A stretch of DNA of 48,755 nucleotides from Bacteroidales bacterium (lineage in GTDB: Bacteria; Bacteroidota; Bacteroidia; Bacteroidales; Bacteroidaceae). The stretch's first letter is position 1. Every line of letters begins with the position of its first letter. Shown piece by piece: positions 8,901-15,734 of the stretch. Below the pieces are notes generated by a model. It ran no database searches. It worked only from the letters and a program-made list of their open reading frames with translations, and was not told where the DNA came from. The stretch lies in the NCBI GenBank assembly GCA_030532685.1, contig JAUNKN010000014.1, forward strand, positions 1 to 48,755, read 5' to 3'. The translations under genes were made by a program, and so were the position numbers.

Positions 8901-9195
8901 AACGCTCGGTCATTTCCTCTCGCTCATCGACCTTTCTGCCCAGCCCAATGTCTTGAAAATGCGTCTTTCTTGGCAAGGTACACAAGTGCCAGGCATTTAC
9001 GAGATTGTAGAAGTTGCCCAAGCTGAGGGACATTCCATTCTCTCTGGGCTCTCTTCTTTGCCCTTCGCCACAGCTCCGTCCACCTCCTTGCACATTCACG
9101 ACCTCCAAGGTCGCTTGCTGCGCACCGATGGCAACACTCAGGGACTTCCTGCCGGCATTTATATCGTTGGCGGTCGCAAGGTTCGTTTGCGATAG
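5902..9195 (+). CDS. Secreted GH84 beta-N-acetylglucosaminidase with T9SS sorting domain
   Basis: 1097 aa. Signal peptide at 1-24 (MNKLSFLFASLLFFGG...ATAA). Residues about 25-170 resemble the N-terminal alpha/beta domain of GH84/GH20 enzymes. The catalytic barrel starts near 175 (RGLVEGYYGYPY) and includes KMNTYMYGAKSD, FIWAIHPG and the paired catalytic aspartates D298-D299 in FAVFVDDVG, as in the Bacteroides thetaiotaomicron GH84 enzyme. Residues about 785-925 form a discoidin (F5/8 type C)-like domain, with a second beta-sandwich at about 930-1040. The last 35 residues (DLQGRLLRT...LPAGIYIV) match a type IX secretion C-terminal sorting domain. It likely cleaves GlcNAc from host glycans or hyaluronan-type substrates at the cell surface. 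It is transcribed alone, with a terminator 25 bp downstream. Confidence 0.9.
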   Translation: MNKLSFLFASLLFFGGLTATAADVYTIYPIPQSQVAGQGSVRFSQQVTLVCDTHIDQATRARAVQVLQGAGLTPLVAEKPSATGSNLYLAVSGHDGLAEQKATALRLNRAVLKKEGKFDRHILHLFNEGEAAQVVIVGETSDAAFYALASLEQMLERGTQNLPCVTLNDYADQQSRGLVEGYYGYPYTVAVKKDLMRFMMRMKMNTYMYGAKSDVYHSADWEKPYPTRISAEQRKNGLLTQDDIKDIAATSAATKVNFIWAIHPGNDFVKHPTVVRRIMSKFDNMYKLGVRQFAVFVDDVGVPDSEQECQTNADRLTAVQKAIDKKWNTEGATPESRVKPLHFVPQVYTLSWVSEPRRKRFYKALQSCPDKITIYITGAGVWSVPNSGDLAVTKRELGRNVAWWWNYPCNDNADEQVYPSDMYTNFMEMRSVDTHATMPKALENGLGIVSNPMQQGEVSKTALFSVADYAWNNDAFDNKKSWEASFSHILNTPEKRMAYKTLIPYIRWNDPTEMQAAISAFKAGNTQRMSLLLDKLASALQTMLALKDSQVESDRLLYADLAPWLAKLHAMVGATRGMIEVNKAQDRATKWEKYVQASHTIASLDTDEAFTAYALEGLGHGISVSKRQCAPAAKYFFPFMATLNNEGLGRNFFGTTTKDIEVVKSSEQLRGEVRLFKGKAYLTLNNSPLPPRSYIGMMFKEPVRPARIEAQPDLLERYNFLYSANGKDWTRLTPAKLSQHDWVKYLVCYNNTESEQSLTLSAAQLSLTLPEQVAISNIDVPVNSAGNGGSNSSLGKKAIIDGDPHTFFASNKNQARDDTYTLHLASPTDVKDVRLYFGTLNGDHLQAGRVEASVDGKTWISLRVKGRNTVTGGINEATDYAPNVKYLDFVGQVKAAKFLRLVVTNPQTNKWLRLYDIQVNLEHYQAQFAPNVTDARGTRLDAATDKKGTTAIDEAKGGSLVYEFQQLAPLSEVQIYWNQQGGEVKVELWNEATHTWTSAGTLGHFLSLIDLSAQPNVLKMRLSWQGTQVPGIYEIVEVAQAEGHSILSGLSSLPFATAPSTSLHIHDLQGRLLRTDGNTQGLPAGIYIVGGRKVRLR

Positions 9196-9219
9196 TCCTT
9201 TCCTTTTTTACAAGTTCTC

Positions 9220-9255
9220 ATCCCTGCTGCACACATGTTGCAGCAGGGATTTTTT
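9220..9255 (+). terminator. Rho-independent terminator after the GH84 gene
   Basis: Perfect 12-bp arms at 9220-9231 and 9239-9250, a 7-base loop and a run of six Ts (9250-9255). It lies 25 bp after the stop codon. Confidence 0.9.
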
Positions 9256-9334
9256 AGGCTTGAGCGCGAGAGGCAGAAGGGAGGAGGATTTATCTGGCGC
9301 AAGGAGATAGAAAAATGAGTGTGGGACATCGTTT

Positions 9335-9422
9335 TATTATTTCCGCGCAATTATTTAATTATTCCCGCGAGATTATGAAATTAAGTCCGCGGAAATAATT
9401 AAATAATTGCGCGGAAATAATA
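9335..9422. repeat. 88-bp inverted repeat with CGCG every 22 bp
   Basis: A perfect 29-bp inverted repeat (9335-9363 versus 9394-9422) encloses a 30-bp centre with five further pairing bases (9365-9369 with 9388-9392 shifted by a single mismatch). CGCG tetramers start at 9344, 9366, 9388 and 9410, exactly 22 bp apart, separated by A/T-only or nearly A/T-only stretches. It lies alone in the 383-bp gap between the GH84 terminator and menD, upstream of the menD promoter. No coding sequence is supported in this gap. Confidence 0.9.
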
Positions 9423-9507
9423 CGCATAGCTCTGAGTGGCGAGAAATGCCCCTTGTCGTTAGGCATTTTGTGTGCCGATTTTGCAGCGGCGAAAGGGCTA
9501 CAAAGGC

Positions 9508-9538
9508 TTGGATTAGGGCATTTTTTTATGTACTTTTG
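9508..9538 (+). promoter_or_regulatory. Bacteroidales promoter of the men operon
   Basis: TTG at 9508-9510, 20-bp spacer, TACTTTTG at 9531-9538. The menD ATG is 40 bp downstream at 9579. Upstream in-frame starts (from 9453) precede the promoter and are rejected. Confidence 0.75.
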
Positions 9539-9578
9539 CTTAGCTTTTCGACCTCGAAAGGCAGGCAAAAGGCTTTCT

Positions 9579-11117
9579 ATGTACTCTTCGCACTCCCATC
9601 TCAACATTCTCACCGCCCTCCTCCTTGCTCATGGCATCGAGGAAGCCGTGGTGTGTCCTGGTTCGCGCAATGCCGCCATCGTGCACAACCTGCACGAGGC
9701 AGGGCTGCATCTGCACCCCGTGACCGACGAGCGCAGCGCAGCCTTTGTGGCCATAGGTATTGCTCTGCGTGTGCGCCGTCCTGTGGTGGTGTGTGTCACT
9801 TCAGGCAGTGCGCTGCTCAATACTTTGCCAGCTGTGGCCGAGGCCGCTTTGCGGCACATCCCCCTCATTGTTCTTTCGGCCGATAGGCCTCCGCAATGGA
9901 TAGACCAACTGGACGGACAAACCCTGCCGCAGGTCGGAGCGTTGCAACCCTATGCCCGTACCTGGCACTTGCCCCAGCCCCACGACGAGGAAGAACGCTG
10001 GTGGGTGGAGCGTTTGGTCAACGAAGCCTTGCTGGCTACTGCCCACGAGGGCGGTAGTGTGGTGCATCTCAATGTGCCGTTGCGCGAGCCTCTCTTCGAT
10101 TATACCGAAGCCCAATTGCCCAAGGTGCGTGCTGTTTGCGAGTACCGGACTGAGGGGCAGCGTGCCATTCCCACCAATCTCCTCGCCGAAATCGAGGCCT
10201 CGCGCCTCCTTGTGGTCTATGTGGGCGAACGCACCGAAGCCCTGCCCGTGGAGTGGCTGCACTTGCAGGCCACGGGCAAAGCACTCCTTTATGCCGAATG
10301 CCTGAGCCAAGCGGACGACACCACGGTGGCGCATGCACTCGATGCCGACGATGTGCGCCCCGACATGGTGCTGCATGTGGGCGGAGCAAGTGTGAGCAAG
10401 CATTTCAAACTCTTCCTGCGCCGCTGTGCCGACTGCAAGGTGGTGCGCATCGACGAGGAGGCACAGCTACACGACACTTTCATGCACCTCTCGGCCCATC
10501 TCATCGCGCCGCTTCAAGCCGTGGCTCGCCAGCTGGACGAAATGCTCTCGCCCAAGTTGGCCGTGCAAAACTTCCTGGCACTGCACAAATTTTCCGCTCC
10601 CACACCGCTGCCCCAGGACCTTGAGGCCATCTTCGTGGGCAACAGCTCCATGGTGCGCTGGGCCAATCGTCACTTTGCGCAATGCACCCTGCCCATCTTT
10701 GGCAACCGCGGCACCAATGGCATCGAGGGCAGCCTCTCGGTGGCTGCAGGCTATTCGCTTGTGAGTCAGCACAAGGTGCTTTGCCTCTTGGGCGACCTCT
10801 CCTTTTTCTACGATGCCAATGCCCTTTGGAACGAAAGGCTCGACGGCCGCTTGCGCATCCTCATGGTCAACAATGCCGGTGGCGCCATCTTCGACCACAT
10901 TGCAGGCATCGGGCAAAGCCCAGCCTATGCCGCTTGCATCAAGGCCGAACATCGTGCCACGGCCGTGGGCATAGCCCAAAGCTATGGCTGTACCTATCGT
11001 GCGTTGCATGTGGAGCGATTTGCGGACGAAGCCACAGCACTCATCGACCAACTGCTGGCCGTGGAGAGTCAGCGTCCCGTAATCTTTGAAGTATTTATCC
11101 CTAACTCCCTACTCTAA
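9579..11117 (+). CDS. menD: 2-succinyl-5-enolpyruvyl-6-hydroxy-3-cyclohexene-1-carboxylate synthase (MenD)
   Basis: 512 aa, a little shorter than typical MenD (about 550). It is a thiamine-diphosphate enzyme that joins isochorismate and 2-oxoglutarate in menaquinone synthesis. Visible: N-terminal pyrimidine-binding domain with [10 protein letters not shown] and VTDERSAAF (ThDP-activating glutamate), [10 protein letters not shown], and LSADRPP; C-terminal pyrophosphate-binding domain with [17 protein letters not shown] and the metal-binding [13 protein letters not shown] followed by [10 protein letters not shown]. The start is set by the promoter at 9508-9538. It is the first gene of menD-menB-menCE, two bases before menB. 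menF (isochorismate synthase), which often precedes menD in Bacteroidales, is not present here. Confidence 0.95.
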   Translation: MYSSHSHLNILTALLLAHGIEEAVVCPGSRNAAIVHNLHEAGLHLHPVTDERSAAFVAIGIALRVRRPVVVCVTSGSALLNTLPAVAEAALRHIPLIVLSADRPPQWIDQLDGQTLPQVGALQPYARTWHLPQPHDEEERWWVERLVNEALLATAHEGGSVVHLNVPLREPLFDYTEAQLPKVRAVCEYRTEGQRAIPTNLLAEIEASRLLVVYVGERTEALPVEWLHLQATGKALLYAECLSQADDTTVAHALDADDVRPDMVLHVGGASVSKHFKLFLRRCADCKVVRIDEEAQLHDTFMHLSAHLIAPLQAVARQLDEMLSPKLAVQNFLALHKFSAPTPLPQDLEAIFVGNSSMVRWANRHFAQCTLPIFGNRGTNGIEGSLSVAAGYSLVSQHKVLCLLGDLSFFYDANALWNERLDGRLRILMVNNAGGAIFDHIAGIGQSPAYAACIKAEHRATAVGIAQSYGCTYRALHVERFADEATALIDQLLAVESQRPVIFEVFIPNSLL

Positions 11118-11119
11118 AT

Positions 11120-11977
11120 ATGCGTACTTGGACTCCCATTCGCGAGTATCAAGAGATACTCTTCGACCAATATGAGGGCATTGCCCGCATCGCTATCAAC
11201 CGCCCCCGCTATCGCAACGCCTTCACCCCTACGACCGTTATGGAAATGAGCGATGCCCTGCGCTATTGCCGCGAGGCACAGGATATTGCCGTGGTGGTGC
11301 TCACGGGAGCCAGCGACCCCGCATGGGCTGCGCTGCCTCGTGAGGAACGCCTGCGCCAAGAAGCCTTCTGCGCAGGTGGCGACATGAACGTGAAAGGCCG
11401 TGGTGGCTATGTGGGCGGCGATGGTGTGCCCCGCTTGAACGTGCTCGAGGTGCAAAAGCAAATTCGCTCCCTCCCCAAGCCCGTCATTGCCATGGTCAAT
11501 GGTTTTGCCGTGGGCGGTGGGCACGTGCTGCACCTCATGTGTGACCTTACGATTGCCGCCGACCACGCCAAGTTTGGACAAACGGGGCCGAAGGTAGGCA
11601 GTTTCGATGCCGGCTTTGGTTCGAGCTATATGGCTCGCATCGTGGGACAAAAGAAAGCCCGCGAAATTTGGTTCTTGTGCCAACTCTATTCGGCACAGGA
11701 GGCCGAGCAAATGGGCATGGTCAATAAGGTGGTGCCCTACGAAGAACTCGAAGACACGACCGTGGCTTGGGCACAGCGCATGATGGAGCACTCGCCCCTT
11801 GCCCTGCGCATGATCAAAGCGGGACTCAATGCTGAATTGGACGGCCAAGCAGGTATCCAAGAGTTGGCAGGCGACGCCACGATGCTCTACTACCTGCTGG
11901 ACGAGGCACACGAGGGGGGACAAGCCTTCCTCGAAAAGCGCAAGCCCGACTGGTCGAAATTTCCCAAACTCCCCTAA
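11120..11977 (+). CDS. menB: 1,4-dihydroxy-2-naphthoyl-CoA synthase (MenB)
   Basis: 285 aa, normal length. A crotonase-fold enzyme that closes the second ring of the naphthoquinone nucleus from o-succinylbenzoyl-CoA. Motifs: [16 protein letters not shown] near the N-terminus, the oxyanion-hole/loop region [63 protein letters not shown], and the C-terminal [10 protein letters not shown] tail conserved in MenB. It begins two bases after the menD stop and ends 15 bases before the MenC-MenE fusion, so it is cotranscribed with both. Confidence 0.96.
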   Translation: MRTWTPIREYQEILFDQYEGIARIAINRPRYRNAFTPTTVMEMSDALRYCREAQDIAVVVLTGASDPAWAALPREERLRQEAFCAGGDMNVKGRGGYVGGDGVPRLNVLEVQKQIRSLPKPVIAMVNGFAVGGGHVLHLMCDLTIAADHAKFGQTGPKVGSFDAGFGSSYMARIVGQKKAREIWFLCQLYSAQEAEQMGMVNKVVPYEELEDTTVAWAQRMMEHSPLALRMIKAGLNAELDGQAGIQELAGDATMLYYLLDEAHEGGQAFLEKRKPDWSKFPKLP

Positions 11978-11992
11978 GGCACAACACGCGCC

Positions 11993-14041
11993 ATGCTGAA
12001 AGTCGATTTTTCCGCCCACCTACTGCACTTTCGTGCTCCTGCTGGTACTTCGCGCGGCGTCTATACGGAACGCCGTGTGTGGTATGTGCGTGTCGAGAGC
12101 CAGCATCGCGGACGCCCCATTGTGGGGCTGGGCGAATGTGCTCCGCTGCCAGGATTGAGCTGCGACGACGTGCCTCACTATGAGGAGGTGCTGCGCCAGG
12201 CCTGCACGCAGTGGCAGGAGGAAGAACGGCTGCCGCGTGCGCTGCTGCGCGATTTTCCCTCTATCCTCATGGGCTTTGAAACGGCCGAACGTTCCCTCGA
12301 AGCCTGCCGCAAAGGCGATGCTTTTGCACTGTGGGATAGCCCTTTCACGCACATGGAACGCGGCATAACCATCAATGGGCTGGTGTGGATGGGCGACTAT
12401 GAAGAGATGCTCGCCCGAATGGAGGAGAAACTGGCCTTGGGCTATCGCTGCGTGAAACTCAAAATTGGGGCTATTGACTTTGCGCAGGAAGTCAATTTGC
12501 TACGCATTTTGCGCCAGCGCTATCCGCGCGAACGTGTCGAACTGCGGCTCGATGCCAACGGCGCTTTCTCGCCCGAGGAGGCGCTGGGCGTGTTGCACAC
12601 CTTGGCGCCCTTTGATATTCACAGCATCGAGCAGCCCATAGCCGCAGGGCAGTGGGACGAAATGGCGCGCCTGTGTCGCGAAAGCCCCATTCCTATTGCG
12701 CTCGACGAGGAACTCATCGGTATCAATCGTTTGGAGCAGAAAGCCGCCTTGCTCGACACCATTTCCCCCCAATATATCATACTGAAGCCCTCCCTGCACG
12801 GAGGTTTTTCGGGCGCAGAGGAATGGCAGCATTTGGCCGATGCGAGAGGTATTGCCCATTGGGCCACTTCGGCACTCGAAAGCAACGTGGGGCTCAACGC
12901 CATTGCGCAGTGGTGCGCCGCGACCTACGATACGGCAACGGCCCCTCCGCAGGGTTTGGGCACGGGGCAGCTTTTTGTGGACAACTACGAGGGCATCGCG
13001 CTGCGCATTGAGGGCGACCAACTGTGGCGCGGGACGGAGCAGGAACGCGAGTTTCGCCAGCAGCTCGCTCGGTTTCAAACCGAATGGCAAGCGGAAAGCC
13101 CCACGATGTGGGTGCAGACGAGTGGCAGTACGGGAGCTCCTACGCGCATGGAGGTCGAAAAGACACGCATGATCGCTTCGGCGCGCGCCACGATAGCGCA
13201 TTTTGCTTTGAAAGCTGGCGATGTGGCTTTGCTTTGTTTACCCCTGGAGTTTATCGCTGGCAAGATGCAAGTGGTGCGTAGCTTTGTGGGCGATTGGCAC
13301 TTGCTGGTCGTTAGCCCGTGTGCGCAGCCCTATGCACATTTACTCGCGCCACCCACCTTTGTAGCGCTGACGCCCATGCAGGCTTTTCGGACACTGAACA
13401 CGCCAGGCCAGCGAGAGCTGCTGCGCGACACGCCGCAGGTGCTCATCGGCGGAGGAAGCATCAGCGAGGAACTGCACGCGATGCTCCAAACGTGCCGTGG
13501 AGAGGTGTGGAGCAGTTATGGCATGACCGAGACGTTGTCGCACATAGCCCTGCGTCGGCTCAATGGCGAGCGGCAGTGCGAAACCTACGAGCCGCTGCCG
13601 GGTGTGAGTGTGGAGCTGGACGAACGTGGTTGTTTGGTGGTCCATGCGCCAGCGGTGCATGAGGCTCCTCTCGTGACCAACGATTTGGCGGTGCTTGAGG
13701 CAGATGGAGGCTTTCGCATCTTAGGCCGCGTGGACAACGTGGTTTGTTCGGGCGGTCTGAAATTGCAAATAGAGGATTTGGAGCAACGGCTGTCGCACCT
13801 CCCGTTTTCCGTGCAACTTACCGCTGTGCCCGATGCCGTATTGGGCGAAGCGCTCACGCTCCTGCATACGCCTACTTCGGAGGATGTCGCAGCCTGCTTG
13901 CATCCTCATTTGCAGGGAGCTGAATGGCCACGCCACATCTTTGAAGTAGAGGCTTTGCCCACCACTGCGACAGGAAAACCTGCGCGTGCCCAAGCTCGAG
14001 AACTGGCCAAGGCGTGTCAGAGCTATGCCAAAGAAAATTAG
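11993..14041 (+). CDS. menC-menE: MenC-MenE fusion: o-succinylbenzoate synthase + o-succinylbenzoate-CoA ligase
   Basis: 682 aa in one uninterrupted frame. Residues 1 to about 345 are MenC, enolase superfamily: CVKLKIG (K-x-K), ELRLDANGAF, SIEQPI and IALDEELIG (metal ligands), ILKPSLHGG (second lysine). Residues about 360-682 are MenE, an adenylating enzyme of the short Bacteroidales type: TSGSTGAPTRMEVEK (P-loop), SSYGMTETLSHIALR, GRVDNVVCSGG, and the C-terminal LPTTATGKPAR with the catalytic lysine. The two enzymes act consecutively, dehydrating SHCHC to OSB and then activating OSB to OSB-CoA for MenB, encoded just upstream. In most bacteria they are separate proteins. menA and menH are not seen nearby. 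Confidence 0.93.
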   Translation: MLKVDFSAHLLHFRAPAGTSRGVYTERRVWYVRVESQHRGRPIVGLGECAPLPGLSCDDVPHYEEVLRQACTQWQEEERLPRALLRDFPSILMGFETAERSLEACRKGDAFALWDSPFTHMERGITINGLVWMGDYEEMLARMEEKLALGYRCVKLKIGAIDFAQEVNLLRILRQRYPRERVELRLDANGAFSPEEALGVLHTLAPFDIHSIEQPIAAGQWDEMARLCRESPIPIALDEELIGINRLEQKAALLDTISPQYIILKPSLHGGFSGAEEWQHLADARGIAHWATSALESNVGLNAIAQWCAATYDTATAPPQGLGTGQLFVDNYEGIALRIEGDQLWRGTEQEREFRQQLARFQTEWQAESPTMWVQTSGSTGAPTRMEVEKTRMIASARATIAHFALKAGDVALLCLPLEFIAGKMQVVRSFVGDWHLLVVSPCAQPYAHLLAPPTFVALTPMQAFRTLNTPGQRELLRDTPQVLIGGGSISEELHAMLQTCRGEVWSSYGMTETLSHIALRRLNGERQCETYEPLPGVSVELDERGCLVVHAPAVHEAPLVTNDLAVLEADGGFRILGRVDNVVCSGGLKLQIEDLEQRLSHLPFSVQLTAVPDAVLGEALTLLHTPTSEDVAACLHPHLQGAEWPRHIFEVEALPTTATGKPARAQARELAKACQSYAKEN

Positions 14042-14070
14042 CGAGATAGGTCGAAAAAACACACTTCTCC

Positions 14071-14101
14071 TTGGTCGAAGTCTGAGAAAAACGTATCTTT
14101 G
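14071..14101 (+). promoter_or_regulatory. Promoter of rpmE2
   Basis: TTG at 14071-14073, 20-bp spacer, TATCTTTG at 14094-14101. Transcription would start near 14108, leaving a leader of about 145 nt before the ATG. Confidence 0.75.
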
Positions 14102-14107
14102 CACCCG

Positions 14108-14251
14108 ATTTAGAACCTCGTCGCTGCCAAGTACCAGCACGGCGCGACACAAGCCGAGGGTCCGTGAAGCGCAGGCGTACCGTGTTCGCTCGGGACGCAG
14201 GCCGGCCAACGGCAATAGTATTCATAAACGAACAAAACGCTAAAATCCAAA
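14108..14251 (+). promoter_or_regulatory. Structured 5' leader of rpmE2, possible ribosomal-protein leader
   Basis: A G/C-rich leader with no ORF. Foldable elements include GTCGC/GCGAC (14120-14124 with 14144-14148) extended by GCC/GGC, CCTCG/CGAGG enclosing that hairpin, and CCGAG/CTCGG (14154-14158 with 14189-14193). Such a long structured leader before a small ribosomal gene suggests autogenous control by L31 or another signal. This is inference; no known leader family was recognised. Confidence 0.4.
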
Positions 14252-14503
14252 ATGAAAAAGGAATTGCATCCCGAAAACTACCGCCCCGTAGTTTTCAAAG
14301 ACATGTCTAATGGCGACATGTTCCTCTCTCGTTCAACCTGCAAGACTTCTGAGACCATAGAGTTCGAAGGCCAGGAATACCCCGTAGTAAAGCTCGAAAT
14401 TTCTTCGACTTCTCACCCCTTCTACACTGGTAAGTCCAAGCTCGTCGACACTGCTGGTCGCGTAGATAAGTTCATGAGCCGTTACGGTAAGAGCCGCAAG
14501 TAA
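14252..14503 (+). CDS. rpmE2: 50S ribosomal protein L31, type B
   Basis: 83 aa. It starts [17 protein letters not shown] and contains [21 protein letters not shown], the L31 signature. It has a single cysteine (RSTCKTS) and lacks the CxxC zinc pairs of type A L31, so it is the zinc-independent type B, which many bacteria express under zinc limitation; in Bacteroidales it is often the only L31. It is monocistronic, with its own promoter and a terminator starting 26 bp after the stop. Confidence 0.96.
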   Translation: MKKELHPENYRPVVFKDMSNGDMFLSRSTCKTSETIEFEGQEYPVVKLEISSTSHPFYTGKSKLVDTAGRVDKFMSRYGKSRK

Positions 14504-14528
14504 GCTCAGAACACCCTCAATCAAAAAC

Positions 14529-14569
14529 AAAGGTCGGACACTTCGCAAGGAGTGTCCGGCCTTTCTTTG
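14529..14569 (+). terminator. Terminator of rpmE2
   Basis: 14-bp arms (14529-14542 and 14551-14564, one G-T pair) and a T-rich tail CTTTCTTTG. The 180 bp between it and the next gene (convergent, ending at 14751) hold no gene. Confidence 0.85.
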
Positions 14570-14750
14570 TACATAAGAGTAAATGTTGTTTGTCTTGAGG
14601 AGTTTTCTCCTTGGAGTCCACCATTGTTTTTGAGAGATTTGAGCGGAGAAAAATCTTGGATTTTAACAACGCGTGAAGATAAGGATATACTTATTGTCTA
14701 CTCCTTGGCTTTGATTGCTGAGGAACTTGTGGAGGGGAGTTGCGACAAAA

Positions 14751-15734
14751 CTACTCGTTGATGGCGTGGCATTTGGGACACCTTCCTGCGTGTCGCATGG
14801 CTGCTCCACAGTGTCCGCAACGATAGCGTGCGGAATTGTAGGCAAAATGACGATGCAGAGCGAAAGCCCAATAGGCAGGTAGGGCCACGTAGCCCACGTA
14901 GATGTGGACAGACTGCGTGAAAAATAGATAGAGCACCATACATACGCCTGCCAAGGAACTGAGATAGGAAACGGCATCGACCACGCCAGGCTGACGGCGA
15001 AGGTCGTCGATCACGGCTATCCCTACAATGAGCATTCCCCAAAGGCTGGCCAAGAAAAGGCGTAGGGAGAGGGGATTGTCGAGAAAGGGATTGAGGGTGG
15101 GATGATAGTAGAACTCTGTCCAAACTTCAGGAGCGAACTGTTGCAAAGCACCATAAATTGTAGCCGAGGTGCTCACCACGAGACAGAGCAAGGTGGGATA
15201 GATACTTTGGATGTCTCGAAGATGAACCATTTGGAAACGTGCGTGACGCAGATTTTGTACCAAATAAAAGACGATGCCCAATCCCAACACCGAGAAGAGC
15301 ACTAAAACGCGGCTTCCAGAGAAGGTGTGGATGAAGCGTGAGATGGCAAAATCGGGAACGACCTTGCGGCGTAATTCGCTATTGCGTACCCAGCCCATGG
15401 TTTGGGCATCGTGAGCGACCATGACCCACAAGGTATCGATAGAATCGCTGGGAACACTTGTTACATCTACAACAACGATAGCGTCGCCCGATAGGAGGGC
15501 GGCGCTATCTGCGTCGTAGATGGAAGAAAATGCCCCAGGGATGCTGGTCTCAAGGCCGATACTATCGGTGGTTAGGAAGTTGTAGTGCCGCCAATAGTGG
15601 TGACGTGTACGAAATTCCGAAGAATCGACTTTGCTACTTGTATCCATGCTGATGACCTGCGGTCGATCGTGATCGCAGGCCATCAAGGTAAAAATTAGGA
15701 ACAGTAAAAAGCTAAATACTCGTGCGAGATGCAT
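14751..15734 (-). CDS. Zinc-ribbon membrane lipoprotein, function unknown
   Basis: 327 aa. A signal peptide with lipobox (FTLMAC, Cys20) is followed by a periplasmic part of about 125 residues, which may hold an SH3-like fold (GWVRNSELRRKV). Then come about five membrane segments and a C-terminal zinc ribbon YRCGHCGAAMRHAGRCPKC. A TTG codon lies just upstream at 15737, but the ATG at 15734 is preferred because it forms a TGATG junction with the TonB receptor stop. Translational coupling to the receptor suggests a shared task, for example handling a metal or cofactor imported by the receptor. No assigned function. Confidence 0.75.
   Translation of the reverse strand: MHLARVFSFLLFLIFTLMACDHDRPQVISMDTSSKVDSSEFRTRHHYWRHYNFLTTDSIGLETSIPGAFSSIYDADSAALLSGDAIVVVDVTSVPSDSIDTLWVMVAHDAQTMGWVRNSELRRKVVPDFAISRFIHTFSGSRVLVLFSVLGLGIVFYLVQNLRHARFQMVHLRDIQSIYPTLLCLVVSTSATIYGALQQFAPEVWTEFYYHPTLNPFLDNPLSLRLFLASLWGMLIVGIAVIDDLRRQPGVVDAVSYLSSLAGVCMVLYLFFTQSVHIYVGYVALPAYWAFALHRHFAYNSARYRCGHCGAAMRHAGRCPKCHAINE

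Noticed and set aside
9335-9422. CRISPR or tandem-repeat array
   Set aside because: Units are contiguous with no unique spacers, and the whole is symmetric; it is reported as a periodic inverted repeat instead.
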